This document shows positions 8,312 through 15,764 of a DNA stretch of 64,000 nt, piece after piece. The translations under genes and the position numbers were made by a program. Position 1 is the first letter of the stretch; every line of letters begins with the position of its first letter. The notes beneath the pieces were generated by a model. It was not told where the DNA came from. It searched no databases and worked only from the letters and a program-made list of their open reading frames with translations. Source of the stretch: Nannocystis pusilla (GTDB lineage Bacteria > Myxococcota_A > Polyangia > Nannocystales > Nannocystaceae); contig NZ_JAPNKE010000002.1 of the NCBI RefSeq assembly GCF_026626665.1, positions 2,729,204 through 2,793,203 of the forward strand. Reading direction: 5' to 3'.

Positions 8312-9708
8312 CAGAAGTACACCCCCATCCCGGTGCCGAGCTCGAGCGTGATCGCGTGCTTGGGGATCGCGCCGTCTCCGCGGTAGTAGCGGGCGGCGCC
8401 GAGCGGGGCGCTGATCCGCGGGACGATGTCGATCGACCAGCGGTCGAGGATGAACAGCCGCAGGTCGAGCTGGCCGTACGGGATGGCGGCGACCGCCGCG
8501 GTGCGCGGCGGCTTCTCGCCCTCGGGCACGGCCGCCGGCCCGCCGCTGGCGAACGCGCCCTGGACGATCGCCCCGGCCGCCAGCGACAGCCACACGCGCC
8601 CGCGCTCGAGCACACGGTACTGCAGCCGCGGCCCGCCCTGCAGGGCCGCCCGGCCGGGGCCGAACTTGAGGCCGAGGTCGGTCAGGCCCACGCTGAAGCG
8701 CGGCGCGACCTGGCCCAGCACGCCGACGTTCCAGTCGGCGTACAGCTGGGCCGCCGGATCGCCGGCGCGCATGCCCACAGTGGCCATTCGTCGCAGCTCG
8801 AGCGACACCTTGTGGCGGGTGTGCGGCTTCGGCGTGCGCTTGCCGATCGCGCCGGCGTAGGCGTCCATCACCTGCGCCATGTAGAGGAGGTGCAGGCCGC
8901 CGGTCAAAAGCCCGAGGCCGGCCGCGCCGACGACGTCGGCGGCGAAGGTGCGGCCGTGGGCGCCGGGCGTGGCCGCGTCGGACGGGTCGCGCGTGAGCGC
9001 GAGGCCGAGGGCACCTGCCCCGAGAGACAGGGTCCCGAGCAGGAAGCCGGCCCCGCGCGCGTACTCGCGGTTGACCATCTGGCCGAGGCCGGGCACCAGC
9101 GCCGACAGGATCGGCGCGACCGGGCGGCGCCAGTTGCCGTCGCGCGCGGCGGTGGATCGGCCGATGCGCACCACCGGACCCGGCGACGGCCCCTCGTCGC
9201 GCACCACCGCCAGCCCCGTCGGCCCGACCTGCACGTGCGTGCGGTCGACCACCGGCACCACCAGGCCGTGCGGCGCAGTCGGGCTGCGGACCACGTACTC
9301 GCCCGGGGCCCCGCGCAGCAGGATCGTCTGGCCGGGCCCCACGGCGTACGACCCGAGCAGCTTGCCGCGCGGCGAGGTCACGATGACCTGCCCGCCCTGC
9401 CCCGCGCCCGACAGCTCCAGCGTGGCCTCGCCCGGCTCGGGCGGCGGCACCACCACCGGCGCCGGGCCGCTCGGGCCCATCGGCGCGACGGTCGGCGCGG
9501 GGGCTTCGCCGGGCGGCGCGGCGGAGCTGTCCTTGGGGACCTGCTCCGATGCACCTGTCTCCGGCGACATGTCCCCGGGGACCTGTCCCTTGGCGTCGCC
9601 GGCCGGCGGCGCCGGCTGCCCCGGCAGCGGGCCCCACGGGACCCCGGACGCGCTCGGACCGGCGGCCGGCGGTGCGGCCAGGGCGACGATCAACGCGCAG
9701 CGGAGCAC
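8311..9708 (-). CDS. Exported membrane/outer-membrane protein, Pro-rich N-terminus
   Basis: A 465-aa protein with a short N-terminal signal (MLRCALIVALAAPPAAG), then about 75 disordered Pro/Ala/Gly residues. A PEGA-like beta module follows (residues 90-170, with VIVTSPRGKLLGSYAVGPGQ). A hydrophobic segment ILSALVPGLGQMVNREYARG resembles the DUF5683-type membrane motif, and the last 200 residues look like beta-barrel strands ending in an aromatic residue (GTGMGVYF). The GTG start lies 6 nt after TATAAC. Residues about 45-62 (DMSPETGASEQVPKD) are encoded by the dispersed repeat. It is co-transcribed with the downstream lipoprotein. The specific role is unknown. Confidence 0.65.
   Translation of the reverse strand: MLRCALIVALAAPPAAGPSASGVPWGPLPGQPAPPAGDAKGQVPGDMSPETGASEQVPKDSSAAPPGEAPAPTVAPMGPSGPAPVVVPPPEPGEATLELSGAGQGGQVIVTSPRGKLLGSYAVGPGQTILLRGAPGEYVVRSPTAPHGLVVPVVDRTHVQVGPTGLAVVRDEGPSPGPVVRIGRSTAARDGNWRRPVAPILSALVPGLGQMVNREYARGAGFLLGTLSLGAGALGLALTRDPSDAATPGAHGRTFAADVVGAAGLGLLTGGLHLLYMAQVMDAYAGAIGKRTPKPHTRHKVSLELRRMATVGMRAGDPAAQLYADWNVGVLGQVAPRFSVGLTDLGLKFGPGRAALQGGPRLQYRVLERGRVWLSLAAGAIVQGAFASGGPAAVPEGEKPPRTAAVAAIPYGQLDLRLFILDRWSIDIVPRISAPLGAARYYRGDGAIPKHAITLELGTGMGVYF
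9555..9591. repeat. Compound TGTCC/GGACA repeat inside a CDS
   Basis: Three tandem half-palindromes (CCTGTCTCCGGCGACATG, GTCCCCGGGGAC, ACCTGTCCC) lie within the disordered linker of the exported protein gene and keep its frame. Confidence 0.7.
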
Positions 9709-9714
9709 CCGCCG

Positions 9715-9720
9715 GTTATA
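9715..9720 (-). promoter_or_regulatory. -10 box TATAAC, 6 nt before GTG at 9708
   Basis: Minus strand TATAAC, six bases, then GTG; no Shine-Dalgarno sequence. Likely a leaderless promoter of the two-gene envelope operon. Confidence 0.5.
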
Positions 9721-9878
9721 GGCGGGCCCCTGCCCCGGCGTCCAGTGCCCAGATCGGCGCCCGCCGGCTGCAGGCCGCCCCTGGGGCAGCTCACCTGCCG
9801 GCGCCTGTCCACGAGTTCAGCCGCGTCACCGGACCTGCGCAGCGCCCGACCTCCTCGCAGCGGGCCATGCGACCCGGG

Positions 9879-10775
9879 TCAGACGGACAGGCCGGCGTCG
9901 ACCGCTGCGTCGCCTCGCGCGATCGCCCAGCTCATGTGCTCGCTGGCGTGGACGACCGCGGCGGTGCCGTCCGGACGGAGCAGGATCAAGCCGACGGCGG
10001 CCCCGTCCCAGCGCGACGACACCTCGCGCACCAGGCCCGCGGCCAGCGGCGTGACCGCCTCGCCGGCGGCTCCGCGGACCCGCTGCAGCGCCGCGTAGGC
10101 GAGCACGTGGGTCAAGATGGCCTCGCCCAGGCCGGTCGTCGCGCAGGCGCCGAGCTCGGGGTGGGCGTAGAGGCCCGAGCCGACCATCGGCGTGTCGCCC
10201 ACGCGACCGGGCAACTTGTAGAGCACCCCGCCGGTCGAGCCGGCCGCGCACAGCTCGCCGCGAGCGTCGAGGGCGACCGCGCCGACGGTGTCCGCGCGGT
10301 TGTCGAGCTGCTGGCCGGCGCGCACGGCAGCGAAGTGGGCCTCGGCCTTGGCGGTCCACACCTCCTCGCGGCCGAAATGACCGACCCCGCGCTCGCGCGC
10401 GAAGCGGGCCGCGTTGTCGCCGACCAGCAGGCAGTGGCGGGTCTCGTTCATCACCAGCGCCGCCAGCAGGATGGTGTCGCGGACCTCGCGGACCCCCGCG
10501 ACCGCGCCCGACCGCAGGTCGCGCGAGCGCATGATCGCGGCGTCGGCCTCGAACACGCCGTCGGCGTTCATGCACGCGCCGCGACCGGCGTTGAAGCCCG
10601 GGTCGTCCTCGAGCGTGCGCACGGCCGCGATCACTGCCGCCTCGGCGCTGCCGCCCGCCAGCAACACGGCCTGCCCCGCCGCCGCGGCCGCGCGCGTGCC
10701 GGTCACCGCCGACGCGCGCAGGTCTTCGGCCACCGTGCCCGCCCCGCCGTGAACCACGATCACCGGTGTCGTCAC
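9879..10775 (-). CDS. Isoaspartyl peptidase / L-asparaginase (Ntn-hydrolase, T2 family)
   Basis: A 298-aa protein that aligns with plant-type asparaginases over its full length: the VIVVHGGAGT start, GFNAGRGACMN, and the autocleavage site NRADTVGAVALD, whose Thr becomes the N-terminal nucleophile of the beta subunit. GGVLYKLPGRVGDTPMVGSG and CATTGLGEAIL follow as substrate-binding segments. It hydrolyses isoaspartyl dipeptides and L-asparagine in the cytosol. The GTG start has a strong GGAGGAGGA ribosome site. It lies 58 nt downstream of ybeY on the same strand, and a 62-bp tandem duplication covers that junction. Confidence 0.92.
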   Translation of the reverse strand: MTTPVIVVHGGAGTVAEDLRASAVTGTRAAAAAGQAVLLAGGSAEAAVIAAVRTLEDDPGFNAGRGACMNADGVFEADAAIMRSRDLRSGAVAGVREVRDTILLAALVMNETRHCLLVGDNAARFARERGVGHFGREEVWTAKAEAHFAAVRAGQQLDNRADTVGAVALDARGELCAAGSTGGVLYKLPGRVGDTPMVGSGLYAHPELGACATTGLGEAILTHVLAYAALQRVRGAAGEAVTPLAAGLVREVSSRWDGAAVGLILLRPDGTAAVVHASEHMSWAIARGDAAVDAGLSV

Positions 10776-10888
10776 CGCGTCCTCCTCCCGCGCCGCTCCC
10801 GGCGCGCGTCGATGCCGTACGGCCGCGGTGTCGTCACCGCACCCGCCTCCCGCGCCGTTCCCGGCGCGCGTCGATGCCGTACGGCCGG
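10765..10888. repeat. 62-bp tandem duplication across the ybeY/asparaginase junction
   Basis: Two copies (10765-10826 and 10827-10888) share GGTGTCGTCACCGC, the CTCCCGCGCCG(C/T)TCCCGGCGCG block and GTCGATGCCGTACGGCCG. The duplication repeats the ribosome-site region of the asparaginase gene and changes the last residues of YbeY. It looks recent, with only a few differences. Confidence 0.8.
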
Positions 10889-12439
10889 GGCACGTCCGGG
10901 GTGTCTGCTGCCTGCAGCGCGCGGCGCTCGGCCCGGTGCATCGCCCGCGCCTCGCCCCGCCCGCCGTGGTCGTGGCCGAGCAGGTGGCACAGGCCGTGGA
11001 CCGCGAGCACGGTGGCCTCGTCGATCGCGGCCGCGGCCTCGGCGGATTTTCGAGCATGTCCGGGAGGACAGGCTCCTTCGGACCGGTCTCGATGACCAGG
11101 CCCCAAAGGACCTGTCGCTTGACACCTGTCCGTTCGGTCATGCTGGAGATCCCCAGGCGAGCCCGCGCCTGGCGCCGGATCGCGTCGACGCTGATCACGA
11201 CGTCGCCCGCGACCCCCCGAAAGCCTCGTCCGGCCCGAGCGGCCCGGCGGGGAACGACAGCACGTCGGTCGGCCCGACCTTGCCCATGTGCTCGGCGTTG
11301 AGCCGGGCGATCGCCGGGTCGTCGACGAGGTGGCAGGTCACCGCCGCGTCGGCGCCGATCCCGAGCCGCCGCGCGGCGCGAGCCACCCGCCGCGCCAGCG
11401 CCTGCACGAACCATCGCGGGACCTTGCGCCGCGGTGCGACGGTGAAGCGGATCCGGCCGCGACCTGGCGCGGAGGACATGTCATCGGCGTCCAGCTCGCC
11501 CTCTGCGTCGTCGGCGTCGGCCTCGGCTTCCTCGTCATCAGCCTCGGAGAGCTCGTCAGCGCCGGGCCCGTCGTCCGCGTCTGCGAACTCCGCCTCGTCG
11601 TCCGCGGGCTCGTCGCCGTCCTCATCCTCGAGGGATCCGTCGGCGTCCGCGTCAATCTCGTCATCGGAAGCATCGCTCGCGTCCGAAGTGCCGTCCGCGG
11701 CTACGCCCGTCTCGTCGTCGAAGCTGTCGTCCGCGTCCGCATCGTCGATCTCGTCAGCGTCCGCATCGTCGTCGTCCTCGTCGGCGAGGTCATCCGCGTC
11801 TGTATCGATGTCCTCGGCGTCGGACGCGTCGTCCCCGTACGCATCGATGTCCTCGTCGTCGGAGAGGTCTCCTGCGTCCGCATCGCCGTCATCGTCGTCC
11901 GCGTCGTCCGCGTCCGCATCGTCGACCTCGCCATCCGCGTCCGCATCGGCGTCCGCGTGCGCATCGTCGACCTCGTCGTCGGAACCGCCGTCCGCGTCCG
12001 CATCGTCGTCCTCGTCGTCGGACGCGTCGTCCGCGTACGCATCGTCGTCCTCGTCGTCGGACGCATCGTCCGCGTACGCGTCATCGTCCCCTTCGTCGGA
12101 CCCGTCGTTCTCGTCCTCGCCGTCGCCGTCCCCTTCATCGGAAGCGCCGGCCTCGTCATCGAGGGCATCATCCCCATCGTCCGACCTGTCGTCTGTTTCT
12201 TCGGACATGTCCTCCTCGTCGGAGAGGTCGTCAGCTCCGTCGAACGCGTCGTCCTCGTCGTCGCCGTCGTCATCCTCGTCGTCGGAGCCGTCGGCATCCT
12301 CGCCCGAGCCGTCCTCCTCGCCGGAGCTGGCCTCCGCCTCGTCCGCGAACGCCTCGTCGCCATCCGCCTCGTCGCGGGCTGCCTCCGCGTCGCTCGCGTC
12401 TTCGATTGCGCTGGCGTCGATTTGCCTCTCGCCGGTCAC
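10834..12439 (-). CDS. ybeY: Endoribonuclease YbeY with a ~320-residue acidic N-terminal extension; two frameshifts
   Basis: The C-terminal part is YbeY, the zinc RNase of 16S rRNA 3'-end maturation: HLVDDPAIARLNAEHMGK, PTDVLSFPAG, AGDVVISVD, and the metal site HGLCHLLGHDH. Ahead of it, in the same frame from GTG 12439, are about 320 residues of nearly pure Asp, Glu, Ala and Ser with repeats such as DDAYADDASDDED. A free YbeY could start at ATG 11479. The frame breaks twice. A run of six G near 11213 needs a seventh before VAGDVVIS. AAAA near 11050 needs a fifth before KSAEAAAAIDEA. Between GISS and the zinc motif lies a ~35-codon insertion made of the dispersed repeat. The acidic block is not known from YbeY. 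Confidence 0.75.
11049..11145. repeat. Multi-copy TGTCC/GGACA repeat inserted in ybeY
   Basis: About 100 nt built of ATGTCCGGGAGGACAG, CCTTCGGACC, AAAGGACCTGTC, CACCTGTCC and TTCGGTCATG units interrupt the YbeY core between the beta-strand region and the zinc-binding helix, a position where other YbeY proteins have a short loop. Confidence 0.7.
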
Positions 12440-12483
12440 CGCGTCGCCTCGCGACCCTCTCGAAATATGTCGCCCTCGCGTGC

Positions 12484-14364
12484 TCACTTGCGGCCTCCGG
12501 ACAGGTCGAGGCGGTCGTAGACTCGCGCGCCGACGAACACCTCGAGCACCACTGGGTCGAGCTTGCCGGAGCGGGCTTCGGCGTGGAGGATGTCGAGCGC
12601 CATTTGCACGGGAACCGCTTTTTTGTACGGGCGGTCGGCGGCGGTCAAGGCGTCGAAGATGTCGGCCACCGTCATCATCCGGGCCTGGATCGGGATCGCC
12701 GCGGCCGCGGCGCCGCGGGGATAGCCGCTGCCGTCCATGTATTCGTGGTGCATCCCGGCGATCTCGGGCACCCGCCTCAGCCGCTGGCCCCACGGGATCT
12801 GGCGCAGGAACTCGAACGTGTGGCGCACGTGGTTCTGCACCTCCGAGCGCTCCGTCTCGGTGAGGCTGCCGCGGGCCACTCGCAGCGCCGTCAGGTGCGC
12901 GTCGTCGAGGATCCGCAGCACCTTGTCGGGCGTGTGGCTGCGGGCCGCCGCGACCTCGTGGATCTCGGCCTCGACCGCCTCGGGCAGCAGCGCCGGCTCG
13001 TTGGCGCGGCGCACCACCTCGCGCCAGCGCTCGATCTGCAGCAGCTCCGCCGTGAACGCCCGCCGCGCCGCCTCGACGTCGATCGAGCCGTCGCGCATCG
13101 CTATCAGCTCGCGCTCGGCCAGCCGCAGCCGCGCCGCGGTGCGCAGGTGGTCGAGGCGCTCCTCGACCAGCGTCAGCTCCCAGTCGAACAGCTTCTTCGC
13201 CTTGACCAGCACGTGCTCGCGGACCCCGACCTTGCCGAAGTCGTGCAGGAGCCCCGCGACCTCGATCTCGCGCAGGTCGTCGGCCGTGAACTTCACCGCC
13301 GCCAGCGGCCCGTCGGAGCGGTCGACCGCCTTCGCCAGCGCCACCGTCAGGTCGGCCACGCGTTGGCTGTGGCCGCTCGTGGTCGGGTCGCGCTGCTCGA
13401 TCGCGGTCACGCTCGCGCGCACGAAGCCCTCGAACAGCGCCTGCACCTCCGCGTACAGGTTGGCGTTCTCGAGCGCGACCGCGCCCTGGGTCGCCAGCGC
13501 CAGGCAGACCCGCTCGTCGGCGGCCGAGAACGGCCGGGTGCGGCGGCCGAAGTCGGCCGGCCAGGCCAGCGGGTGGCGCCCGTCCTTGGCGTTGATCAGC
13601 TGCACCGCGCCGATCACCTGGCCCTCCGGCGCGCGCATCGGCACCGTCAGCAGCGAGCGCGTCTGGTAGCCGAAGCGCTCGTCGAACGAGCGGTCGTGGG
13701 CGAACGTGCGGCCGAGCGCGGTGCGACCTGTCTCCGAGTACATGTCCTCGAGGTTGATGATCTGCCCGCTCAGGACGCACGCCCCGACCACCGACGCGTC
13801 GGACACCGGCAGGGTGTGGTCGCGCAGGTCGGCGGCCACCGAGTCGTTGTGGGCCACGCGGAAGCGCACCGTCGCCCCGTCGTCCTCGACCACGTAGATC
13901 GAGCCCGCGTCGGCGCCGGTGATCGCCCGCGCGTGGCGGACGATCAGCTCGAGGACGCGCCGTGGGTCGCGCTCGCGGTTGAGCGCGAGGCCGACGTCGA
14001 CCAGCTGATCGGCCACGCGGCTCTGCAGGATGGCCTCGACCGCCAGCAGCGCCTCGTCGATGGCCCGCCGCAGCCGCGCCGGCGAGGTCGGCAGCGCCAG
14101 CGCGTGCGCGCGGTGGGCCGGCATCCGCCCCAGCGCCGCCGCCAGCGAGCGCTCGGGGCCGACCACCAGCACCACGTCGAACTCCGGCGGCACGAAGCCG
14201 AGCGCCTCGACGATCGCCAGCCGCGCCCGGCCGCGCCCGATCACCGCGGCGCGCAGCGTGCCGCCGAGGTCCGTGACGTACTGCACCCGACCGAACGCCG
14301 GATCTCTGGCCAACTGCCGGAGATAGGCGAGCACGTCGGGGTAACGCAGCAGCCCCTCGTCCAT
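12484..14364 (-). CDS. GAF-HD-GYP domain protein, probable cyclic-di-GMP phosphodiesterase
   Basis: A 626-aa protein. The N-terminal ~110 residues resemble a degenerate receiver-like domain. A GAF domain follows (about 130-300; SIYVVEDDGATVRFRVAHND to GAVQLINAKDG), then an HD-GYP domain (about 335-615) with the metal site LLHDFGKVG and the GYP signature EYMDGSGYPRG. HD-GYP proteins hydrolyse cyclic di-GMP to pGpG or GMP. The usual ~180-aa HD-GYP core is enlarged by about 80 residues between HDxGK and the next conserved block. The ATG lies 7 nt after TACGCT, so leaderless expression is likely. The acidic-ybeY gene follows 45 nt downstream, and a cyclase gene lies just upstream on the same strand. 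Confidence 0.88.
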   Translation of the reverse strand: MDEGLLRYPDVLAYLRQLARDPAFGRVQYVTDLGGTLRAAVIGRGRARLAIVEALGFVPPEFDVVLVVGPERSLAAALGRMPAHRAHALALPTSPARLRRAIDEALLAVEAILQSRVADQLVDVGLALNRERDPRRVLELIVRHARAITGADAGSIYVVEDDGATVRFRVAHNDSVAADLRDHTLPVSDASVVGACVLSGQIINLEDMYSETGRTALGRTFAHDRSFDERFGYQTRSLLTVPMRAPEGQVIGAVQLINAKDGRHPLAWPADFGRRTRPFSAADERVCLALATQGAVALENANLYAEVQALFEGFVRASVTAIEQRDPTTSGHSQRVADLTVALAKAVDRSDGPLAAVKFTADDLREIEVAGLLHDFGKVGVREHVLVKAKKLFDWELTLVEERLDHLRTAARLRLAERELIAMRDGSIDVEAARRAFTAELLQIERWREVVRRANEPALLPEAVEAEIHEVAAARSHTPDKVLRILDDAHLTALRVARGSLTETERSEVQNHVRHTFEFLRQIPWGQRLRRVPEIAGMHHEYMDGSGYPRGAAAAAIPIQARMMTVADIFDALTAADRPYKKAVPVQMALDILHAEARSGKLDPVVLEVFVGARVYDRLDLSGGRK

Positions 14365-14371
14365 CCGGCTC

Positions 14372-14377
14372 AGCGTA
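14372..14377 (-). promoter_or_regulatory. -10 box TACGCT, 7 nt before ATG at 14364
   Basis: Minus strand TACGCT, seven bases, ATG of the HD-GYP gene; leaderless arrangement. Confidence 0.5.
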
Positions 14378-14432
14378 CACCGGCGCGGCGCAGCGCCATG
14401 CACACCTTCGCCTGCCCCACCGACGTGAGGAC

Positions 14433-15692
14433 TCAAGACCCCACGACTGCCGGCTTTTGTACCGGCCCCTGCAGCCAGAACACCTGCAGCTCGCCCTTGC
14501 CCTTGACCGCGATGCTGCCCCGCGGAAGGCACGTGAACCGGCCCTGCAGCGCCGTGGCGACCGCCTCGGACACCTGGATCTCGCCGACCTGGCCGAGCGA
14601 CTCCATGCGGCTGGCGGTGTTCACGGTGTCGCCCCAGAGGTCGTAAATGAACTTCCGCCGGCCGATCACGCCCGCGACCACCGGCCCGCAGTGGAGCCCG
14701 ATGCGCACCCCGAGCGCGAGCTCGCGCGCGGCCACGAAGCGCGCGAACTCGTCCCGCATCGCCAGCGCCATCTCGGCCATCGCCGCCGCGTGATCCGCCC
14801 GCGGCGTCGGGATCCCCGCCACCACCATGTAGGCGTCGCCGATCGTCTTGATCTTCTCGAGCCCGCGCTCCCCGGCCAGCGCGTCGAAGCGCGAGAAGAT
14901 GTCGTTGAGCAGCTCGACCACCACGTCGGGCGGCCGCTCCGACGCGAAGCGCGTGAACTCGGCGATGTCGGCGAACAGCACCGTCGCCGCCTCGAAGCGC
15001 TCCGCGATCGGGTGCATCTTCTGCTTGAGCTGCTCGGCCACCCGCTCGGGCAGGATGTTGTGCAGCAGCTCGTCGGCGCGCTCCTTCTCCTGCTCGAGCT
15101 GGGACAGCAGCGTCGCCGCCCGCTCCTGATTGCGCCGCGCCCGCTCCCGCGCCCGCTCGAGGCTGTCCACCGCCATGTAGAGGAACAGCGCCGACGCCAG
15201 CAAATGGATCAGGTGGACGAAGAACGGCCGCACCAGCGTGTCCACCGACTGCCGCGGCGGCAGCACCCCGCGCTCTCGGCCAGCACAAACCCCAGCGCCG
15301 CCGCCGCCGACAGCGCCAGATAGACCCACAGCGCCCCCGCGCAGCAGCAGCGCCGCCAGCATCAAGATCGTCAGGTACGCCGCCAGCGACGGGCTCTTGA
15401 GCCCGCCGTCGAACCACACCGCGACCGTCACGAGGATCCACAGCGTCACCACCAGGCCGACGCTGACGGCCCGCACGTGGCCGCGGCGGACCACGACGCG
15501 CAGGCCGAGGAACAGCGCGATGACCACCAGGTTGAGGCTCATCAGCGGATCGATCGCCTGGCTCGCCGCCTGGAAGACGGTCGCCGCGCCGATCGCCGCC
15601 GCGGTGGCGACGAAGATCCTGTCGAGCATCACGCCGATCCGGCGCTGCTCGTCGACCTCGCCGTCCCACACCGTCTGCTCGACGACAGGCAC
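14433..15692 (-). CDS. Membrane-bound class III adenylate/guanylate cyclase
   Basis: About 420 aa. The N-terminal half holds five or six transmembrane helices, then a coiled stretch (LERARERARRNQERAAT). The catalytic domain follows: VLFADIAEFTRF with the first metal Asp, EKIKTIGDAYMVVAG with the second, and DLWGDTVNTASRME. The domain order matches membrane-anchored bacterial cyclases that make cAMP or cGMP. The stretch at 15258-15338 reads GGAVGLSGAVGGGG in the open frame, but a neighbouring frame gives a perfect hydrophobic helix (LWVYLALSAAAALGFVL). One surplus G followed by one missing G would explain this, so residues ~120-145 as given are probably wrong. GTG at 15692 lies 6 nt after TACCCT. 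Confidence 0.85.
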   Translation of the reverse strand: MPVVEQTVWDGEVDEQRRIGVMLDRIFVATAAAIGAATVFQAASQAIDPLMSLNLVVIALFLGLRVVVRRGHVRAVSVGLVVTLWILVTVAVWFDGGLKSPSLAAYLTILMLAALLLRGGAVGLSGAVGGGGAGVCAGRERGVLPPRQSVDTLVRPFFVHLIHLLASALFLYMAVDSLERARERARRNQERAATLLSQLEQEKERADELLHNILPERVAEQLKQKMHPIAERFEAATVLFADIAEFTRFASERPPDVVVELLNDIFSRFDALAGERGLEKIKTIGDAYMVVAGIPTPRADHAAAMAEMALAMRDEFARFVAARELALGVRIGLHCGPVVAGVIGRRKFIYDLWGDTVNTASRMESLGQVGEIQVSEAVATALQGRFTCLPRGSIAVKGKGELQVFWLQGPVQKPAVVGS

Positions 15693-15698
15693 CCGCCG

Positions 15699-15704
15699 AG
15701 GGTA
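15699..15704 (-). promoter_or_regulatory. -10 box TACCCT, 6 nt before GTG at 15692
   Basis: Minus strand TACCCT, six bases, GTG of the cyclase; leaderless arrangement. It lies back-to-back with the plus-strand -10 box at 15749, so the two divergent genes share a 70-nt control region. Confidence 0.5.
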
Positions 15705-15748
15705 GCGAAAGCTCGCCCCCGCGTGTTGACGCACCCGGACGCCGCGGC

Positions 15749-15754
15749 TAGCCT
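15749..15754 (+). promoter_or_regulatory. -10 box TAGCCT, 10 nt before GTG at 15765
   Basis: GCTAGCCT precedes GTG 15765 by ten bases. It argues for 15765 over the in-frame GTG at 15723, which lies upstream of this box. Confidence 0.4.
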
Positions 15755-15764
15755 GCGCGCGATC

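Noticed and set aside
11480..12436. The Thr/Arg/Met-rich frame antiparallel in phase to the acidic block (11701-12363) as a gene
   Set aside because: It is a frame shadow of GAC/GAT repeats; the Asp-rich frame joins YbeY and keeps the third-position GC preference.
9549..12863. Very long plus-strand open frame (1,104 codons) and similar long antisense frames (e.g. 11195-14380, 12484-15669, 56376-59687 in shadow frames)
   Set aside because: They run opposite to or across well-supported genes; very high GC removes stop codons, and the products are Arg/Ala/Pro-rich without domains. Only the parts that continue a family domain were kept.
15477..15764. N-terminal extension of the aminomutase back to 15477
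   Set aside because: It overlaps the divergent cyclase start and both promoters; the -10 box at 15749 favours GTG 15765.
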